In this document: in pieces, positions 26,601 through 39,591 of the stretch | Layout of the letters: each line of letters begins with the position of its first letter | Position numbering within the stretch: position 1 is the stretch's first letter | NCBI GenBank assembly: GCA_022393335.1 | Contig: JAJEKB010020612.1 | Coordinates: 75,560 to 139,559, forward strand | Direction of reading: 5' to 3' | Origin: Macrotrachela quadricornifera | Lineage: Eukaryota > Rotifera > Eurotatoria > Philodinida > Philodinidae | Length of the DNA stretch: 64,000 nucleotides | Notes under the pieces: generated by a model | The model's database searches: none | Seen by the model: only the letters and a program-made list of their open reading frames with translations | Told to the model about the DNA's origin: nothing | Position numbers and translations under genes: made by a program

Positions 26601-29600
26601 ACGTTCATCATGAAAAAACACACTATGAGAGTCTCTTAGTGCAGGTGTGGCTGTGGGTGTCGGTAGGTACAGGTGAGATAATAAACGTAAATGTGGGTGC
26701 GGACATCATTGTGGGTGAAGTCATAGACGGGAATATAATTTTTGTGCGGTTTCGGTGGCGATCTAAGTGTAAATATGGGTATGGATATGGACGAAAATGA
26801 GTTAAAAATACACTTCACCGAATCATACATTGAGAAGAATGTCCAGTAGCAGAGCAACACGCATTTGGCACCTACAACCACGCTATTACCCACAACAAGA
26901 GTCTTACGATGTATTTTTCATGATGGACTTTCGCGTGTTGAAAATTCATTAACCCGTATTACTCAAACCAGAGGCATAAATAGGAGGGAAGGTGCGTAGG
27001 TAGTGACGCTTTCTCTGCTTCCAAAAATTAATAGAGAAAAGGAAATTTACCCTCCCCTTCCTACTTTTGAACATTTCGTTTTTTTTTACTGATCAAAATA
27101 CGAAAAAAAGGAATTACTCTCTCCTACCTCTAAAAAGCTCATTTTTTTGGTTATCAAAGCAGGAAACTAGGATTATGCTCCCTGCTTTGGCACACGACTT
27201 ACGTCCCTAACTTGAATATTTTGTTCAGAATGCCTTTTGATAATAGTATCGCGCGTATAGGGATATCATTTTCGAGCATATACCTAGAAATCTGAAACTG
27301 GCTGTGGCTTTCCGCTCCTGACAATAAAAAATCCTCTACAGATCGCCATTTCTAGAAACCTAAAAACCCTATAGAAGCTCGTCATAAAGCAGAAGACAAG
27401 ATATATATGAACGTTCCAGAGTATGTGAAAACATGCAAAGTTGGTCCATTAGATGTATGTGTTTCTTGCACGCGAAATCTTAAGAGTCACTGCACAAGAA
27501 CTAAGTCCGATTGTGCTCAATCAACAATATTAGATACAGATGAAAGTTATCTCACTTTGTAAAGTAGTTCTTTTTTAAACTTAACGAATGTGTTTTAGTT
27601 GCAGTATGATAACTCTACTAATAAGATCAAAGATAGCATTTTATGGATTCTTTTTCTTAATTGGCGACATTTTTTTGTCAATCATTTATACGAAATCTTT
27701 TCACGATATAAAGTCATTAATGCAAATTCAACTTCTGAAAACTTTCCTACGCATAAATTTGGAGATGGATAATACAATCATCATTTTTCGGAATGTCTCT
27801 ATTAATTGGTTGAATGTTAAAGAAGTTGATCATTCTTCAACAACCACATGGAAGCAACATGATTATTCTTCTCATTTGAAAAAAAAATCCCAAAAACTAT
27901 TCTTTTTCTTTATTAAGTATAGTAGTTTAAAGATATATTGGTTGTTGGCGACATGTACGATAAGTTTTCATCTTTCATATATTTAAGTGCAAAAAAGTCA
28001 ACGTACAAGACGTATGGATTGAGTAGCATCCATCATTCTTGAAGACAAGAATGTGAATTGTATGTGAATGAGACATTGATAAAAGAGAATAAGAAGGTCA
28101 TCTTGTAATAAGTCTATCGAAGGTTAATTGATTATTATCGGCATAGAATTTTTTATGCACCCTGTGTACAAATAGTCAGTATATACTGGTCTCAGATCTC
28201 AATCCGAAAGTTCAATATCTCAATCGACATTTTTGGAGTCACTTATTTTTATTTATCAAGAAAAAATGAATCGACTTATTTTATTGGAACTTACGAAGTA
28301 ATGTTATAGGGTTTATTCATGGTATACAGTACCTGCGTTAAACATCTACACTATCATTATTTACAATACTGAATACCAACTTTTTGGAAAATAAAACTAA
28401 AAATACAAGAGTTTTGGGGATTAGTTTTTTAATTTCGAATATTGTACCTTACCGTACGAATGGTTTATTAGGCTGATGAATGTTCAACTAGATTGTTGAG
28501 TTTTAGAGAATACGTTTCACATCTACTGCTGTATTACTATCTATCAAGACGAAATTTTTGAGAACCCAGTATCTTGTTAAATTCTATATTTTGTTAAATG
28601 AAAACCGTTTTAAATTGGATTAGTGTTAATCAAAAGGTTTAAAACTATCCTTTTTGAATTATATAGCTCAGCGTAGAATATTATCGATGAGATACAAATT
28701 AATGCCAGTTCACCTGCACTTGATTTTATTCCATGACACAAATATGTTTCCTAGTGGAAAATTGTTAGAGACCGGCTATCACTGCTATTAAACGTAAAGA
28801 GAGAGAGACTATATGTATATATAGCTATCAGTTTATTCATCTGACAATGGGACACATAAAATGCAATTCTGAGTTTTCAGGTAGTGAAAAGCAAGAAAAA
28901 ACATGTGACATAATTGGAATAAAGCCAACAACAAAGATAGATGATTTTGAGCGTTATATCAAAAGAATATAAGGAGAATAGAACTGAAATAAAAACAATT
29001 AGTAATGTCCACATGTTATTAGATTTGATAATTGTATTGTTCATCTTCAAATGTATGTTTGATAAAAACTTTCAGAATTTTATTGATTGCCAAAAAATGT
29101 CTCCAATTAGTAAAAAACTATATTAGATGCTATTAGTGGAATTATTATATTCCACCCACGATTCATTCGTTAGGTTTAAAAATTTTCTTATATGCCCACA
29201 AAATATTATTGTGTAAGATGGGTTAAGCTTCATTTGGATCTAAAATTTTTAATTGAACGGCTACGTTCAAGGCTCAGTCATGTTTCTTATTTAGTGATTA
29301 CGCAGGAATAGTAGTACTAACAATCATGCATCGAGTTGTTTAGACCTGAGTGCCGATTTGTACTCTGCGACACCCCTCTGTAATCGTACAAGACATACGT
29401 CTTTTCTATAAGTGTCAAATTGATTAGTGTGTTTGCTTGCAACTTGAATACAATTTCGCTAAATTCTTTATATCAATATTATAAAATTGTGTAAAAATGA
29501 TTACTAATACAATTGAGCATCGGCATGCATGTTTTTTTTTCAGTTTTGTAGTAGACATAAAGTAACGTGCGAGATTTTAGCTTTTGTTTCATCGTTATTT

Positions 29601-30099
29601 ATGTATTGCTCGTTAAAGATGAGCATGCGTCTAAAAGAATGCATTATACTGACTCGAAAAACTTGTTCATTTTTTGGAGTCTTTCATGGCTATTAGCTTT
29701 CATGCATATGCATGCTTCTTATTTGTCAGATCATTGTCGTTCCTCTCAGTTTTTATTGCATTACTGATGTAAGAAAACGTATCCCTGGTGAAGAAATTCA
29801 CCTAATACAGCAAGGCATATATGTTCGAATTTTGGATTAAAAAAAGACTTCGATGTACTCATGCGTTTTGATACAGAATTGATGCAAATCTTTCGGTTTT
29901 TTGACAATAAAACATTTTTTACATATTCAATCAAAAGAATAATGGGAAAATGGTCAATAAAATGCATGTCGATTCGTTATTGAATCATTTTGGCCATTTT
30001 ATAATGACTTAGTCGATTTTTTCCAAGTTTTGAGTTGGTTTAAATATGTCTTTAGATTTAAAAAGGCCTGTCAGTGCAGCTTTTTTAGGGCTAAAATGT
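23681..30099. other. gene-poor intergenic region
   Basis: The ORFs here (for example 25146-25496 minus and 27588-27986 plus) have no recognisable domain and look like chance frames. Visible structure includes a hairpin with arms AGGACTAGTTT at 25737-25747 and 25771-25781, and a G-rich degenerate GTGGGT-type stretch at 26640-26800. I see no RNA gene. Confidence 0.5.
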
Positions 30100-30390
30100 G
30101 GAACTCACACATTCATATAAGCTAGGAGCTGTGTCAATGTTAAATTTTTATAATGTCATTACTCTACATTGATAGATGTATGTTTGCAGCAAACCTTTAG
30201 GGTGAAAAGAGAACGATACTAAATCACAGGAATCATTCAGTATGTCGCGTCTGCTGCAATGGGGAGGTGTTTGTGATGGAAGTATCTGTAATGAGGTCCT
30301 GTCTGTAGGGGGACCTAAGGGGGGAGCCGAAAAAACCTTGACTTAAAACTTACACTCACTATTTTTCTTCGAAAAATATGTGAGTTCCGC
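30100..30390. repeat. short-TIR repeat related to 18290-18385
   Basis: GGAACTCACACATT at 30100 is matched in reverse complement by AATATGTGAGTTCC ending at 30389. The right part (GGGAGCC, CTTAAAACT, GAAAAATATGTGAGTT) resembles 18315-18385. It is probably a small non-autonomous element; the termini are only about 14 bp, so the boundaries are uncertain. Confidence 0.45.
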
Positions 30391-32240
30391 AAAAACTGTG
30401 TCGTGCCGACCTTACAGAATTAAAATACGAAGCACGATATAACTGTTAGTGCTGATCGTAAGTAAATAAAATTTGACTATAGATTTATAGACCATCCCTC
30501 TTTTTTCATAAACGATCATCCTTCATATAAAACAATGTCTTAATAAAAGTCCATCGATTCTATTAGGATGCCATATACTAATTGATTAACTATAAAAGGA
30601 GGGTTTTTTTAATATATTAAATAATAGTTATTTAAATATTGACATTTTTCTACTGTTTTTTTTTATAAATTACATTGCATTATACAATACATGACATATT
30701 TTGATACAAAAACAACAGTTTTCCAGTGAAAAATATCTGAAAAACATTAATATAAATTTTAAATTAATTATAAGTACTCATGATTAATCAATTCTATGGA
30801 GAGGAACGCTATTGAGTCTTTTTATCACGTCTATAATGAATCATTGCTAAGATGTCTGTCATTATTCGTTGAGGGAAGAATCAAATTTCTTTTCTAAATA
30901 TTTCAACATTCTCTTTTAGATCGTACCTCACAAAATAATATTATTTACTGATTTATACGTATCAATCATTCCAATTTCATCCAACATTCAAGAACATTAT
31001 TTGAAATTCACATTAAAAGTAAGACAACAATTTTTTGTGTTCAGTGTTCTCTTGTAAACATGCAGTATATTTTTATGCTCAGTATTATCTAAAAAATTCT
31101 CAGTAAATAAACCAAATGATCAGTATTAAATTTGATGTTCGATAACGATTCACATCTGATCAGTAAATTAGTAATTTGCGAATGCAGGATACAGAATAAA
31201 GTGCGGAGTTTGATTGTAGTTGTAAACTTCAATGCAGAATGTAAATGCTACTGTCACAAAGATAGAATTCAGTGGTTCCAAAAAGTAAAAACTGAGAATG
31301 AAGCCGAAACCTAAACCGTGGAAAAGTGTTTTGGAATTGTTAAAGGATCTAGAACGGTTAAATTTTCAGGTCTCCTGGCAGTGTTTCCAATACGAACAGA
31401 TTTGTTAGAACTCTTTGTTATTTCCTTTTTATTATGTTATTTGTGTTAGGAGTCTAACTCTAGATCATCAACTTGTCAATAAGATAAGAATACCCTCGTA
31501 TCTCACTTCTGTTCATTCAAGAAAAGCCACAGACTATATAGGATAACAGATCCTAGGTCTTTAGGAAAGGTCCATCGGATGATGGAGAAAAAACGCATTA
31601 TACATAACATATATCACGAGATTATACACAGAGGGAGAGAACTTGTCAAGAAAAATGACATACATATATTATGTGCAGGAAAGGAAAAGTCAAACATATG
31701 TGATATATAGAACGAAGAGAAAATGATAGGAACCCACATGAAGATACACATACGAACCATCATCCAACAAAAAACTCGGAATTATAGAATATGATACTCT
31801 TTATGATTTTCCAGTGAATCATATGACTTTCTCGAAGAAAATAGTTGTAGGTAATTAGATGTCTTCTCCAAAATGATAGAAATCTTCGATAAACAAGATA
31901 GATTTTCATTAATATAAAAACATATACACGCACACAGATATTGAATTCATTATAGATCTGTTCTGATTTATTTAGAAATTAAATAAATTGTTCTTTAATT
32001 TAATGGAAGATATCGAATCAAATATAGAGATTTTGAAAATATAAGAAAGGCATGAGGATGAGAAGACTGACACCTTCAGTATCTTGTATAATTTTATATC
32101 TATTGTAATTAGATTTCAATGTATTTCCAAAGTAACAAAATAACACATCTAATCAAGACTTGTATTTTTTCTAATATTATTAGAATTTGTTATATACCAG
32201 GAAAGATAAATAGAAGTATTTGAATAAATTAAAAAAAAAT

Positions 32241-33345
32241 ATTTCACGAATTTCTTGAAATAATTTATTTATTGTGTAATCAAACAATTCTCTTCGTTAT
32301 ATGTAAATAAGAATATTTTTTTAAAATTCTCTGAAGTTATGATATGGCAGAATAGCAGGTATTATGACAATAAAAGCAGCATTTCTATTGAGGAGATCGT
32401 TCAATGGTTTCTGAGGAGGGATCTGGAGTGAATTTTACGATGAAACAAAGGATCAAAGAAAATTAGTATGTTAGACATGAACTAGCTTAACTTTTTTGCA
32501 TTGCGATGAAAAGCGTCTAAATGCTGTTTGAAAAAGTATAAAATCATTTCTCGAGAGGAGCGTGTTCAGAAACTTTTCCAGTAGCCATAGTTTTTTTTAT
32601 TTCGTAATAAATATAAATTTGTAGCTGTTTAAAAGGACCATTGAATAGATCAGATCAAAATTTTGATCATTTCAATTTTCAAATTCAAATATTTATCGAA
32701 AAATGCAGATAAATAATAATCTCATGAAATTAAATAATTAACTAGTGATTTATATGAAAGATTGAAGTCTTATTAAAGAACTATCAAGTTCATATTTTCC
32801 ATACTATCTTATCTTGTCTCATCTAATAATTCTAAAATTGAATTCATTATACTAAAAATCGATTGTTAGAATATAGTTCAAAAATGAATAATTTTGTTGA
32901 TAGCTTCTATTAGTCAATACTCTATCAAAACTCTTTGAAACTGATACCAAAACGCTATTTTCAACGTATTCTTTCAGCTAATGTATGATTCCATAGGATT
33001 AGCCAAGAAATATATCAGTGAATCAATTTTCTTTCTTATACATCTTCGTCATTTCAAAAAATAAATTAGTAGCTTTTAAACTTTTTTAAATGAGACTGTT
33101 GAAATCTATTCGCTTGTCAAAAAGCTATATATATTTTGAAAGAACAAATTTCAATGTATCTTACTACGATAAGAACTTAATTTGATTTTTTTTTTCGAAT
33201 AATTGATATTTCTGAGTAGATCTTCAAACAGTCGAAAATAAGATTTCGTCGAACCATCAAAAAGCGATTGTGAGCTGTTTATTACACTTCACTTTAGAAA
33301 ACCTCAGCAGAAACTGAAACGATTGGTCTTTTTATAGTCTTTTTG
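32241..33345. repeat. dispersed repeat, copy A (pair of 62185-62779)
   Basis: Long stretches match copy B in the same orientation, for example GAAGTTAT, GGTTTCTGAGGAG, ATTTTACGAT, AAAACGCTATTTTCA and CTTCACTTTAGAAAA in the same order. Copy A is longer because of extra internal sequence. No intact ORF is present in either copy. Confidence 0.75.
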
Positions 33346-35545
33346 TAACGGGCGTCTCAAGAGAAATGTCCATCTACGCATTTCTTCAATCTCTCACTCA
33401 AATTATGACGTAGATACTTGAGTTTCTTTTCAAAAGTAGCCCGTGAATTCTCTACAAACTTTCATGAAAAGAGCTGTTTGAACGATTAACTATAGAATTA
33501 TATCTGGGCAACATTGTAATATTCTATAAAGACATACTTTCAAATACACATTTTTAGAAAACTAATTATTTCCTTTTCTTCTAAAAAAACCCAGATACAA
33601 AACCCAATTTCAATGTAAGTTTTCTATGTTTTTGAGTGACATTCTTTTTAATGGAGGTTAAAAGAAGATATTCATATAAGATTGTGAGGTTTCATCGGTC
33701 AATCTTTTACAAAAAACAGGTTGGAATCATTGATCGTTCTTGTTATGCGCCTCAAGCATCACAGAAAAATACTTTGGCTTGGGTAGTTTTGACAGATGAC
33801 GGGTTATTACAAGGTCAGTAATGTTTTATCTATCACAACCTCGTATCTGGCGACATACTGATTGACTTTCGTTGATGTCTGCATCTACGTAAAAGTCATT
33901 ATTTTCAATATGAGATAGTTTAATTGTTGTCCTAGACATCTATTCAAAATAACTTTTAAAATTCAAGTAATTAAAGAACAGTACTGTTCCATAGACAGCG
34001 GAGCTATTAGGCTGGATAGGGTCAATTCTACCCTAGGTTGGTGAAGATTAAGCTTGAGTATGATCAAACTTGGACAGATCAAGATTTTGATGGGATTCAT
34101 TAAATATAAAAGTTCTTCGTTATTGTTTACTTTTCATGTTTTTCTACCAAATGGTACACTGTTATAAAGTTGATGTCAGTCATAGTCAGCAGAATCATTA
34201 AACCTGAGTAGGCTAAAATTCATCAAGATTCAGGTTTCATAGTCTAAGTGAGGTTCAAACATTTGCTTCTTACTCTATTAGATTGACAAACTTGGTTACT
34301 GCATGAAAATTTTGGTTCTGATCACCGACCACTGCCAACGTATTTAGAGAAAAAAACGGTTTCTCGGAGGACTAAGTGTTGCAACGCACATTTGTAATGA
34401 GTTGACGCTATGCTCTTTCGTTATAAATGAAGAATAACCTTATAGAATACTTACAGTCATATCTATTGGATGATACCCAAAACTTTCTCCTCCGCAGAGC
34501 TTAATCTCAAATGCCAATCAAACGTTTTCAACACGATGTACTAGTCCATATCAAAATCCTTTTTTGTGAGCACTACTGCATTGCCATAATTCTATTTTCC
34601 AGTAATACAAATCAAAAACTCTTTTCAAGGTGCAACTCATCAGATAAAGTCAGAATATAACTGATTCTAGTTTCGAGCTTGGATCCAAAATTTTTCTGTT
34701 GTCAGAGTCAGATGTGAATCCAGACACAACTCCTAAAATTTAGACATGATAGACTAGTTTCATGTAAGAGCCATTTATAACTCGGTTATTACAAGATTAT
34801 CATCAAATTTGTTTGAAAAATATGTAAGATGTGCTGATCAACGAAAATTAATCGAAAAAAATCTGGAGTATTTCAAATAATTATCAGATTGAGAGTACGA
34901 AGACTATCTATCCAGATTCGGATCCAGCAATATTGCATCCAATGCACAATGTTTCAAGGTCACTATTCAATCAAGACAAGACGAAAGTTTAATGGCTTCT
35001 TAAAAAAAAATTTCTATTATAGGTTGCAAACTCGTCTCCAACCTGCACTAATGTTATGCATTAATAAACTTGAGTTCGAAATAAACAGTATTAATTTTGT
35101 TTCATTTGAATAGCATAGTATTAAAAAAGTATCTCTGCATTATTATGCTGTCGGTGAGAGTCCCATAAAAAATATCATGCCTACCCTAGATTTAAAACGT
35201 TCCGCTGCCCATGGATCTAATAAAGCAAACTTTTTTCTTCATCTCAGTTATAAATTTATCCATGCAGTAATTTTCCATTTACTAGGGGTATCCAGAAGTA
35301 GTGGCAACGACATTTTAGTATCACATACTAAGCTTAATAAAAGTTCCTTTTTACATAAAATGATAGAGAAAAAAATGCTCTATCTTTCTATACTATTTGA
35401 TTAATATTGAACTAATATCGTAATGATAAAATTTGGATAAGAACTGTTTTTGTTGAATGCTAGCTCGTTACAGTGGACCATAACGTTTATGCCACTCTTG
35501 TATTTCGCTTAATTATTATTTGATGCGCTGTATTAAAAAAAGAAA

Positions 35546-35990
35546 TATACCACAAGATGCAGCTTGAACAGCTCTACAAACTGCAACCTAAAGTTTATTG
35601 TAATTGTGTACTTTTTGTTTTCAAAAACAAAAAAACTTTTGTGTGATCTAATTTTGCTATTGTGGAAAAATGATTTTTTTGTACGAACGAGAGTATCTTT
35701 TTCTTAATTTATCTTTTTATCAATTAATATAGTTCTCTAAATAAAAACAAAGTATATCACAAGATGCAGCGTCAAAAGTTCTACAGTTTACAAAGAACAG
35801 TTTATTTTCTTTCTATACTTTTTACGCTCAAAGAGGCCTCGAATTCTGTGCGACCGGTTTCCCATAACGGCAAAATATTGGTCGCACAAAGTCTTTCTGT
35901 TTTTGAAAACAAAAGATACACAATTATAATAAACTTTATTTTGCAGTTTGTAGAGCTTTTCAAGCTGCATCTTATGGTATATCTTGTTTT
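35546..35990. repeat. foldback element with ~110-bp arms
   Basis: The arm 35546-35657 (ATATACCACAAGATGCAGCT onwards) is the reverse complement of 35873-35990 with modest divergence. A third partial copy of the arm (AAGATGCAGCGTCAAAAGTT) lies at about 35761 in the centre. The same arm sequence occurs in the palindrome at 50650-51424, and the left flank (35290-35460) also resembles 50690-50830, so the two belong to one family. Confidence 0.75.
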
Positions 35991-36229
35991 TGTTGAATAC
36001 ATTGATATTCGAGGCAACAATAATCGAAGAATTAAGATTTGCTCAAAAAAATTTCAAAAAGATGTTGTGTTTGAAAGTTATAATTCTTGGACGAATAGAT
36101 TGTATCATATGTCACAAAATAATGGAGATTATTTAAAATAATAAAAATATATGGTTTTGTAGAGAATTTCACGAGGAATCTTTTGATAAAAAAAATTGCT
36201 TTCCTATGCCGAAAAATAGGGGAGAAAAA

Positions 36230-37460
36230 TGAAAAATACGGAGAGACTCATTCATTATGCGCCACCCGTTATATATTCTAAGGAAACGTTTTTTAGTTGT
36301 TTTAGTCTGCGTTTTTCGTCTGCTAGTTTTAATGTCGCTTCGGAAATCCATGGTTTTTTTGTTGTTCTTTTTGCAGGTATAGTTGCCTCTACTGTAATTT
36401 TGATTACCTGTTCTATTTTTTTTTGGCATGTTCCTCTAGACTACATGATGGCTCTATATTTTTCATTTGTTTCGTTAGAGCAGCGCTGTATGATTGCTTT
36501 TTTCCCATCTCTCAGCCGATTTACATCAACTCTGCAGCATTTCTGTGACTTGTTATGCGGTTTCTTAAGTTTCAAGTTGATATTGCACGACAGTAGTGAA
36601 TGATTTGAATTTATGTTTACACTCTAAAACGTTCGATAGTTGGTGACTGAGGTCTTCCATCTTCGCTGGATGAGAATTAAGCCAATCAGATTTTATGGAT
36701 GCCATCTGGTGATGCCCAGATTCATTTTCGATTTGGTTTATGTTGAAATTTTGTATTACATACGTAGAGATCGTGTACTGTCGCAAATTCTAGGAGGCGT
36801 TCTTTGCGTTCGTTTCTATCGCCATACCCATATTTTCTCATCACGGATTTCCAATCTCTATTTTCACAACCTATTTTAGTGTTCCAATCTCCTTTCAGGA
36901 TAAGTATATCCTATTAATGCCTTTTTAGCTTGTGCGTTTAGTAAGAACCCATACCCCTCATATGTGAGGATTCTTCTCCTGACCAGATGAAATCTCCATT
37001 CAATGTTTCACTTTTTCCTGTCCATCGCATTTCGGAAATTCCAACTATGTCGTATCTGAAACGTTTCATTTTGTTTCTAAGTAGTTCTAGCTTGCCAGCA
37101 GTCCACAGTGTCTGCACATTCCATGTTCCTACTGTCAGAGTATTTGTGGCAGGTTTTAGTTTTTGCGTGTTTTTTGTCGTACATGAATTCTTCCCAGTCA
37201 CCAATTTTTCGACTCTGCCCTGTTCACTCGACAGAGGACGCAGACCTTGTTTTCCCGGGCGCTGCCAGAGCCGGTATGGTTTCGTGTTGAAGTCGTTCAT
37301 GGTTGGTTTCTGTCGTCTTGTTCTTTTTACAAACGACGGTACCTGCACCCTTTCCGTTAAATGCTTCTCCTTTATCCGGACTTGCGACCGGCACAGAAGC
37401 CGGTGGATTGCGGTCTCTATGGTGGAGTTGGTGATGAGCAGTCATTCTATTCTGCACTAT
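36230..37460 (-). pseudogene. decayed RTE-like LINE: endonuclease domain fragment
   Basis: On the minus strand the frame around 37150-36938 reads TVGTWNVQTLWTAGKLELL and then DIVGISEMRWTG, the start of an exonuclease-endonuclease-phosphatase domain of non-LTR retrotransposons. After a frameshift the domain continues at about 36890-36640 with GDWNTKIG, YGYGDRNERKERLLEFA and KFQHKPNRK, the last followed by a stop. Further decayed linker is visible near 36330 (KPWISEATLKLADEKRRLKQ). No reverse transcriptase follows, so the copy is truncated and dead. It is visibly richer in G+C than its surroundings. Assignment to the RTE-like group rests on motif wording only. Confidence 0.8.
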
Positions 37461-37889
37461 TGAATTTTTTCAGCAATCAATTCCAGAAAATATATGAAAC
37501 TTGAACAACAATTTACTATCATCGACATAAGTGCAACAACCATGACCATTAATAACTTTCAAAGTATAATTAATTTCGGCAACATAGTCTCATTTTATTA
37601 ATGAAAAATCTGTCGTCAATAGGTTGAGTTCTGTACGGTGCCATATCCTTTCTTAGAATGATTTGAATTGCATGTTACTTCCTAAAAATATACAATTTTC
37701 TCAACTATATACTTACAGATTAAATTAAAAAGGTTTCTAAAATTTTCGAAATGTCTAAATAGTTTTGATTTACACTATTATATACCTATTGAGGTGATGG
37801 AAATCTCAGAAATTTTCGTAATTTCATTTGTTTGGAAAGCCTGCAAACGTCTGAGGAAAGTATTATCTTCGATGAATGCGAACATCTTA

Positions 37890-38822
37890 CAGGGTGAGCC
37901 AAAAGTCTTGGTACTTGTTAGAAAAATGACTCTATCTCCTGTGTTACAAATTCAAAAAGGCTGAAAATTTGGCATATTATTCTTTGGCACACAATGAATA
38001 TTATCCTAAATTTTCATGACTTCAACTTGAGTTATTGCAGAGATATATAGGCTTAATTATTGAGAAGATCTTTTTCGCATGACCCAAAAACATCTTTATT
38101 CATAAAAACATCTAGAATAATTAATTCTTATCATAAAATACAACATCAGACAATACAATAATTTAGGTTTTCATATATTATTCTGGTCTTTTTTGTTGAT
38201 TAGATAAGCTTCTTTGTTAATTAAACATAGTAATCTTCTTGGTATTGAATTCATCTATTTTGAGCACATTTGTGGATTGATTGTTTTTTCAGATCTTCAC
38301 AATTTTTCATTTTCAACATTGTTACATTTTCAGTTTTGTCTTCTAATTTATCTTTAATATAACTACAGACATTTTCAATTGCCCGTATGTCAGCCATTTT
38401 GCTTGCTTCTTCTTCAGGTTTAATACATTGTTGTTCAGATTCAACACAAATGATGGACAATAGTCATACATTGATATCCAGCCAATCGAGGTGAATGCTT
38501 AAAAAAGTATACTGCAGACATCTAACTAATCTTACCACATAGCTTTGTTCAACATAACTCTTCAAATAGTTTTCATTTTACGGAGTTTATTTTCTTCCAT
38601 TTCTGTAAATTCTTGAAATTTTCTATTTTTGCTTCATGCAAAAAAACTTCTCAATATATAAGCCTATATCTCCGCAATAACTCAAGTTGAATTCATGAAA
38701 ATTTAGGATAATATTCATCGTATGCCAAAGAATAATATGCCAAATTTTCAGCTTTTTTGAATTTGTAACACTGGAGATAGAGTCATTATTCTAACAAGTA
38801 CCAAGACTTTTGCCTCACCATG
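37890..38822. mobile_element. Tc1/mariner-type element, internally deleted
   Basis: TIRs of about 176 bp (37890-38067 and 38647-38822) begin CAGGGTGAGCCAAAAGTC and are flanked by TA on both sides (37888-37889, 38823-38824), the target duplication of this superfamily. The interior carries only the C-terminal end of a transposase on the minus strand. The element is therefore a non-autonomous derivative. Confidence 0.9.
38177..38470 (-). pseudogene. remnant Tc1/mariner transposase C-terminus
   Basis: One frame contains ADIRAIENVCSYIKDKLEDK, which matches the PDLNPIENVW block around the third catalytic acidic residue of Tc1/mariner transposases. A second frame, after a shift, reads NSIPRRLLCLINKEAYLI and ends in a stop, matching the usual IPRR C-terminus. 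The first two catalytic aspartates and the DNA-binding domain are missing, so it is inactive. Confidence 0.8.
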
Positions 38823-38824
38823 TA

Positions 38825-39591
38825 GAAGAGACCTTAATGTTACACAGCCTTATGCGAATCTATCAGCGCTAATTAAATGTCGAAGTTAATAGCTAAGCAA
38901 ATAAATGCTTGCTGATTTTTTTTTCAAGTTTTTGTCGGCACAAAAACCTTATCTGAGAAGCAAAATCAGAAGCTTTTGAGGGCGGAAGATACTCTGTCTA
39001 GTAAACTTCGATTAAAATCTTTGATATATACTTCTAATTTTCAAAAAAAGAAAATAAAAGTGCCCAATTCTTTGCTCAATGTCTATTGCATTTTCATCTT
39101 ATGCCTGTTTTCTTGAATGCCTCTATATACTCTGAAATTACAGTTAGCTATCAAAAACTATGCATTTTGATTGTAGTTCATCTTTAAAAATTTGCTCGAC
39201 GTTAGCATTCCGATATATAATACATTTTAACAGAATACAATGCGTCATAAGTTGTTTATGAGAAAGATTTTAGCAAGTGACTTATTTAGTTTTCATAGCT
39301 CGAAAAAGAGTACTAGCAATAACAATCACTTGGTTTTCCATTGATGAATATTACATTTGTTTTCTCATCATTTTTCTTTCTCATACATATGCATCAATAC
39401 CAAAGAATGAGAGAGAATGTCGAATCAGTTTTGACCTAAAACCCTTTTTGTTGAGACGAGACGGCGGCAGAATATCCTCGTTTTGGGCTCTGATTCTTAT
39501 TCAAATTTAAATAGAAGAGTAATATATTTCTTTTCTGCTGCAAATGCGTAGTTCGATACCAAGTATATTTTTCAGATCTGGATTATTCCTA
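38825..39591. other. upstream region of the caspase-like gene
   Basis: No supported gene. An ORF at 39277-39510 has no recognisable domain. A possible splice acceptor (TATTTTTCAG) lies at 39565-39574, 17 bases before the preferred ATG of the next gene, so a 5' untranslated exon may lie here. Confidence 0.45.

Larger units (their letters stand above)
30391..36229. other. gene-poor region with dispersed repeats
   Basis: No gene can be supported. The region holds one copy of a repeat shared with 62.2-62.8 kb (32241-33345) and a foldback element (35546-35990), both listed separately. The ORF at 33636-33821 has a non-random look near its end (CYAPQASQKNTLAWVV, then a possible donor) but matches no family I know. 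Confidence 0.5.

Noticed and set aside
27588..27986. 132-aa plus ORF with hydrophobic segments
   Set aside because: Phe/Ile/Lys-rich as expected from AT-rich random sequence; no motif recognised.
36987..37463. 158-aa plus-strand ORF
   Set aside because: Antisense to the LINE endonuclease fragment, whose motifs are on the minus strand.
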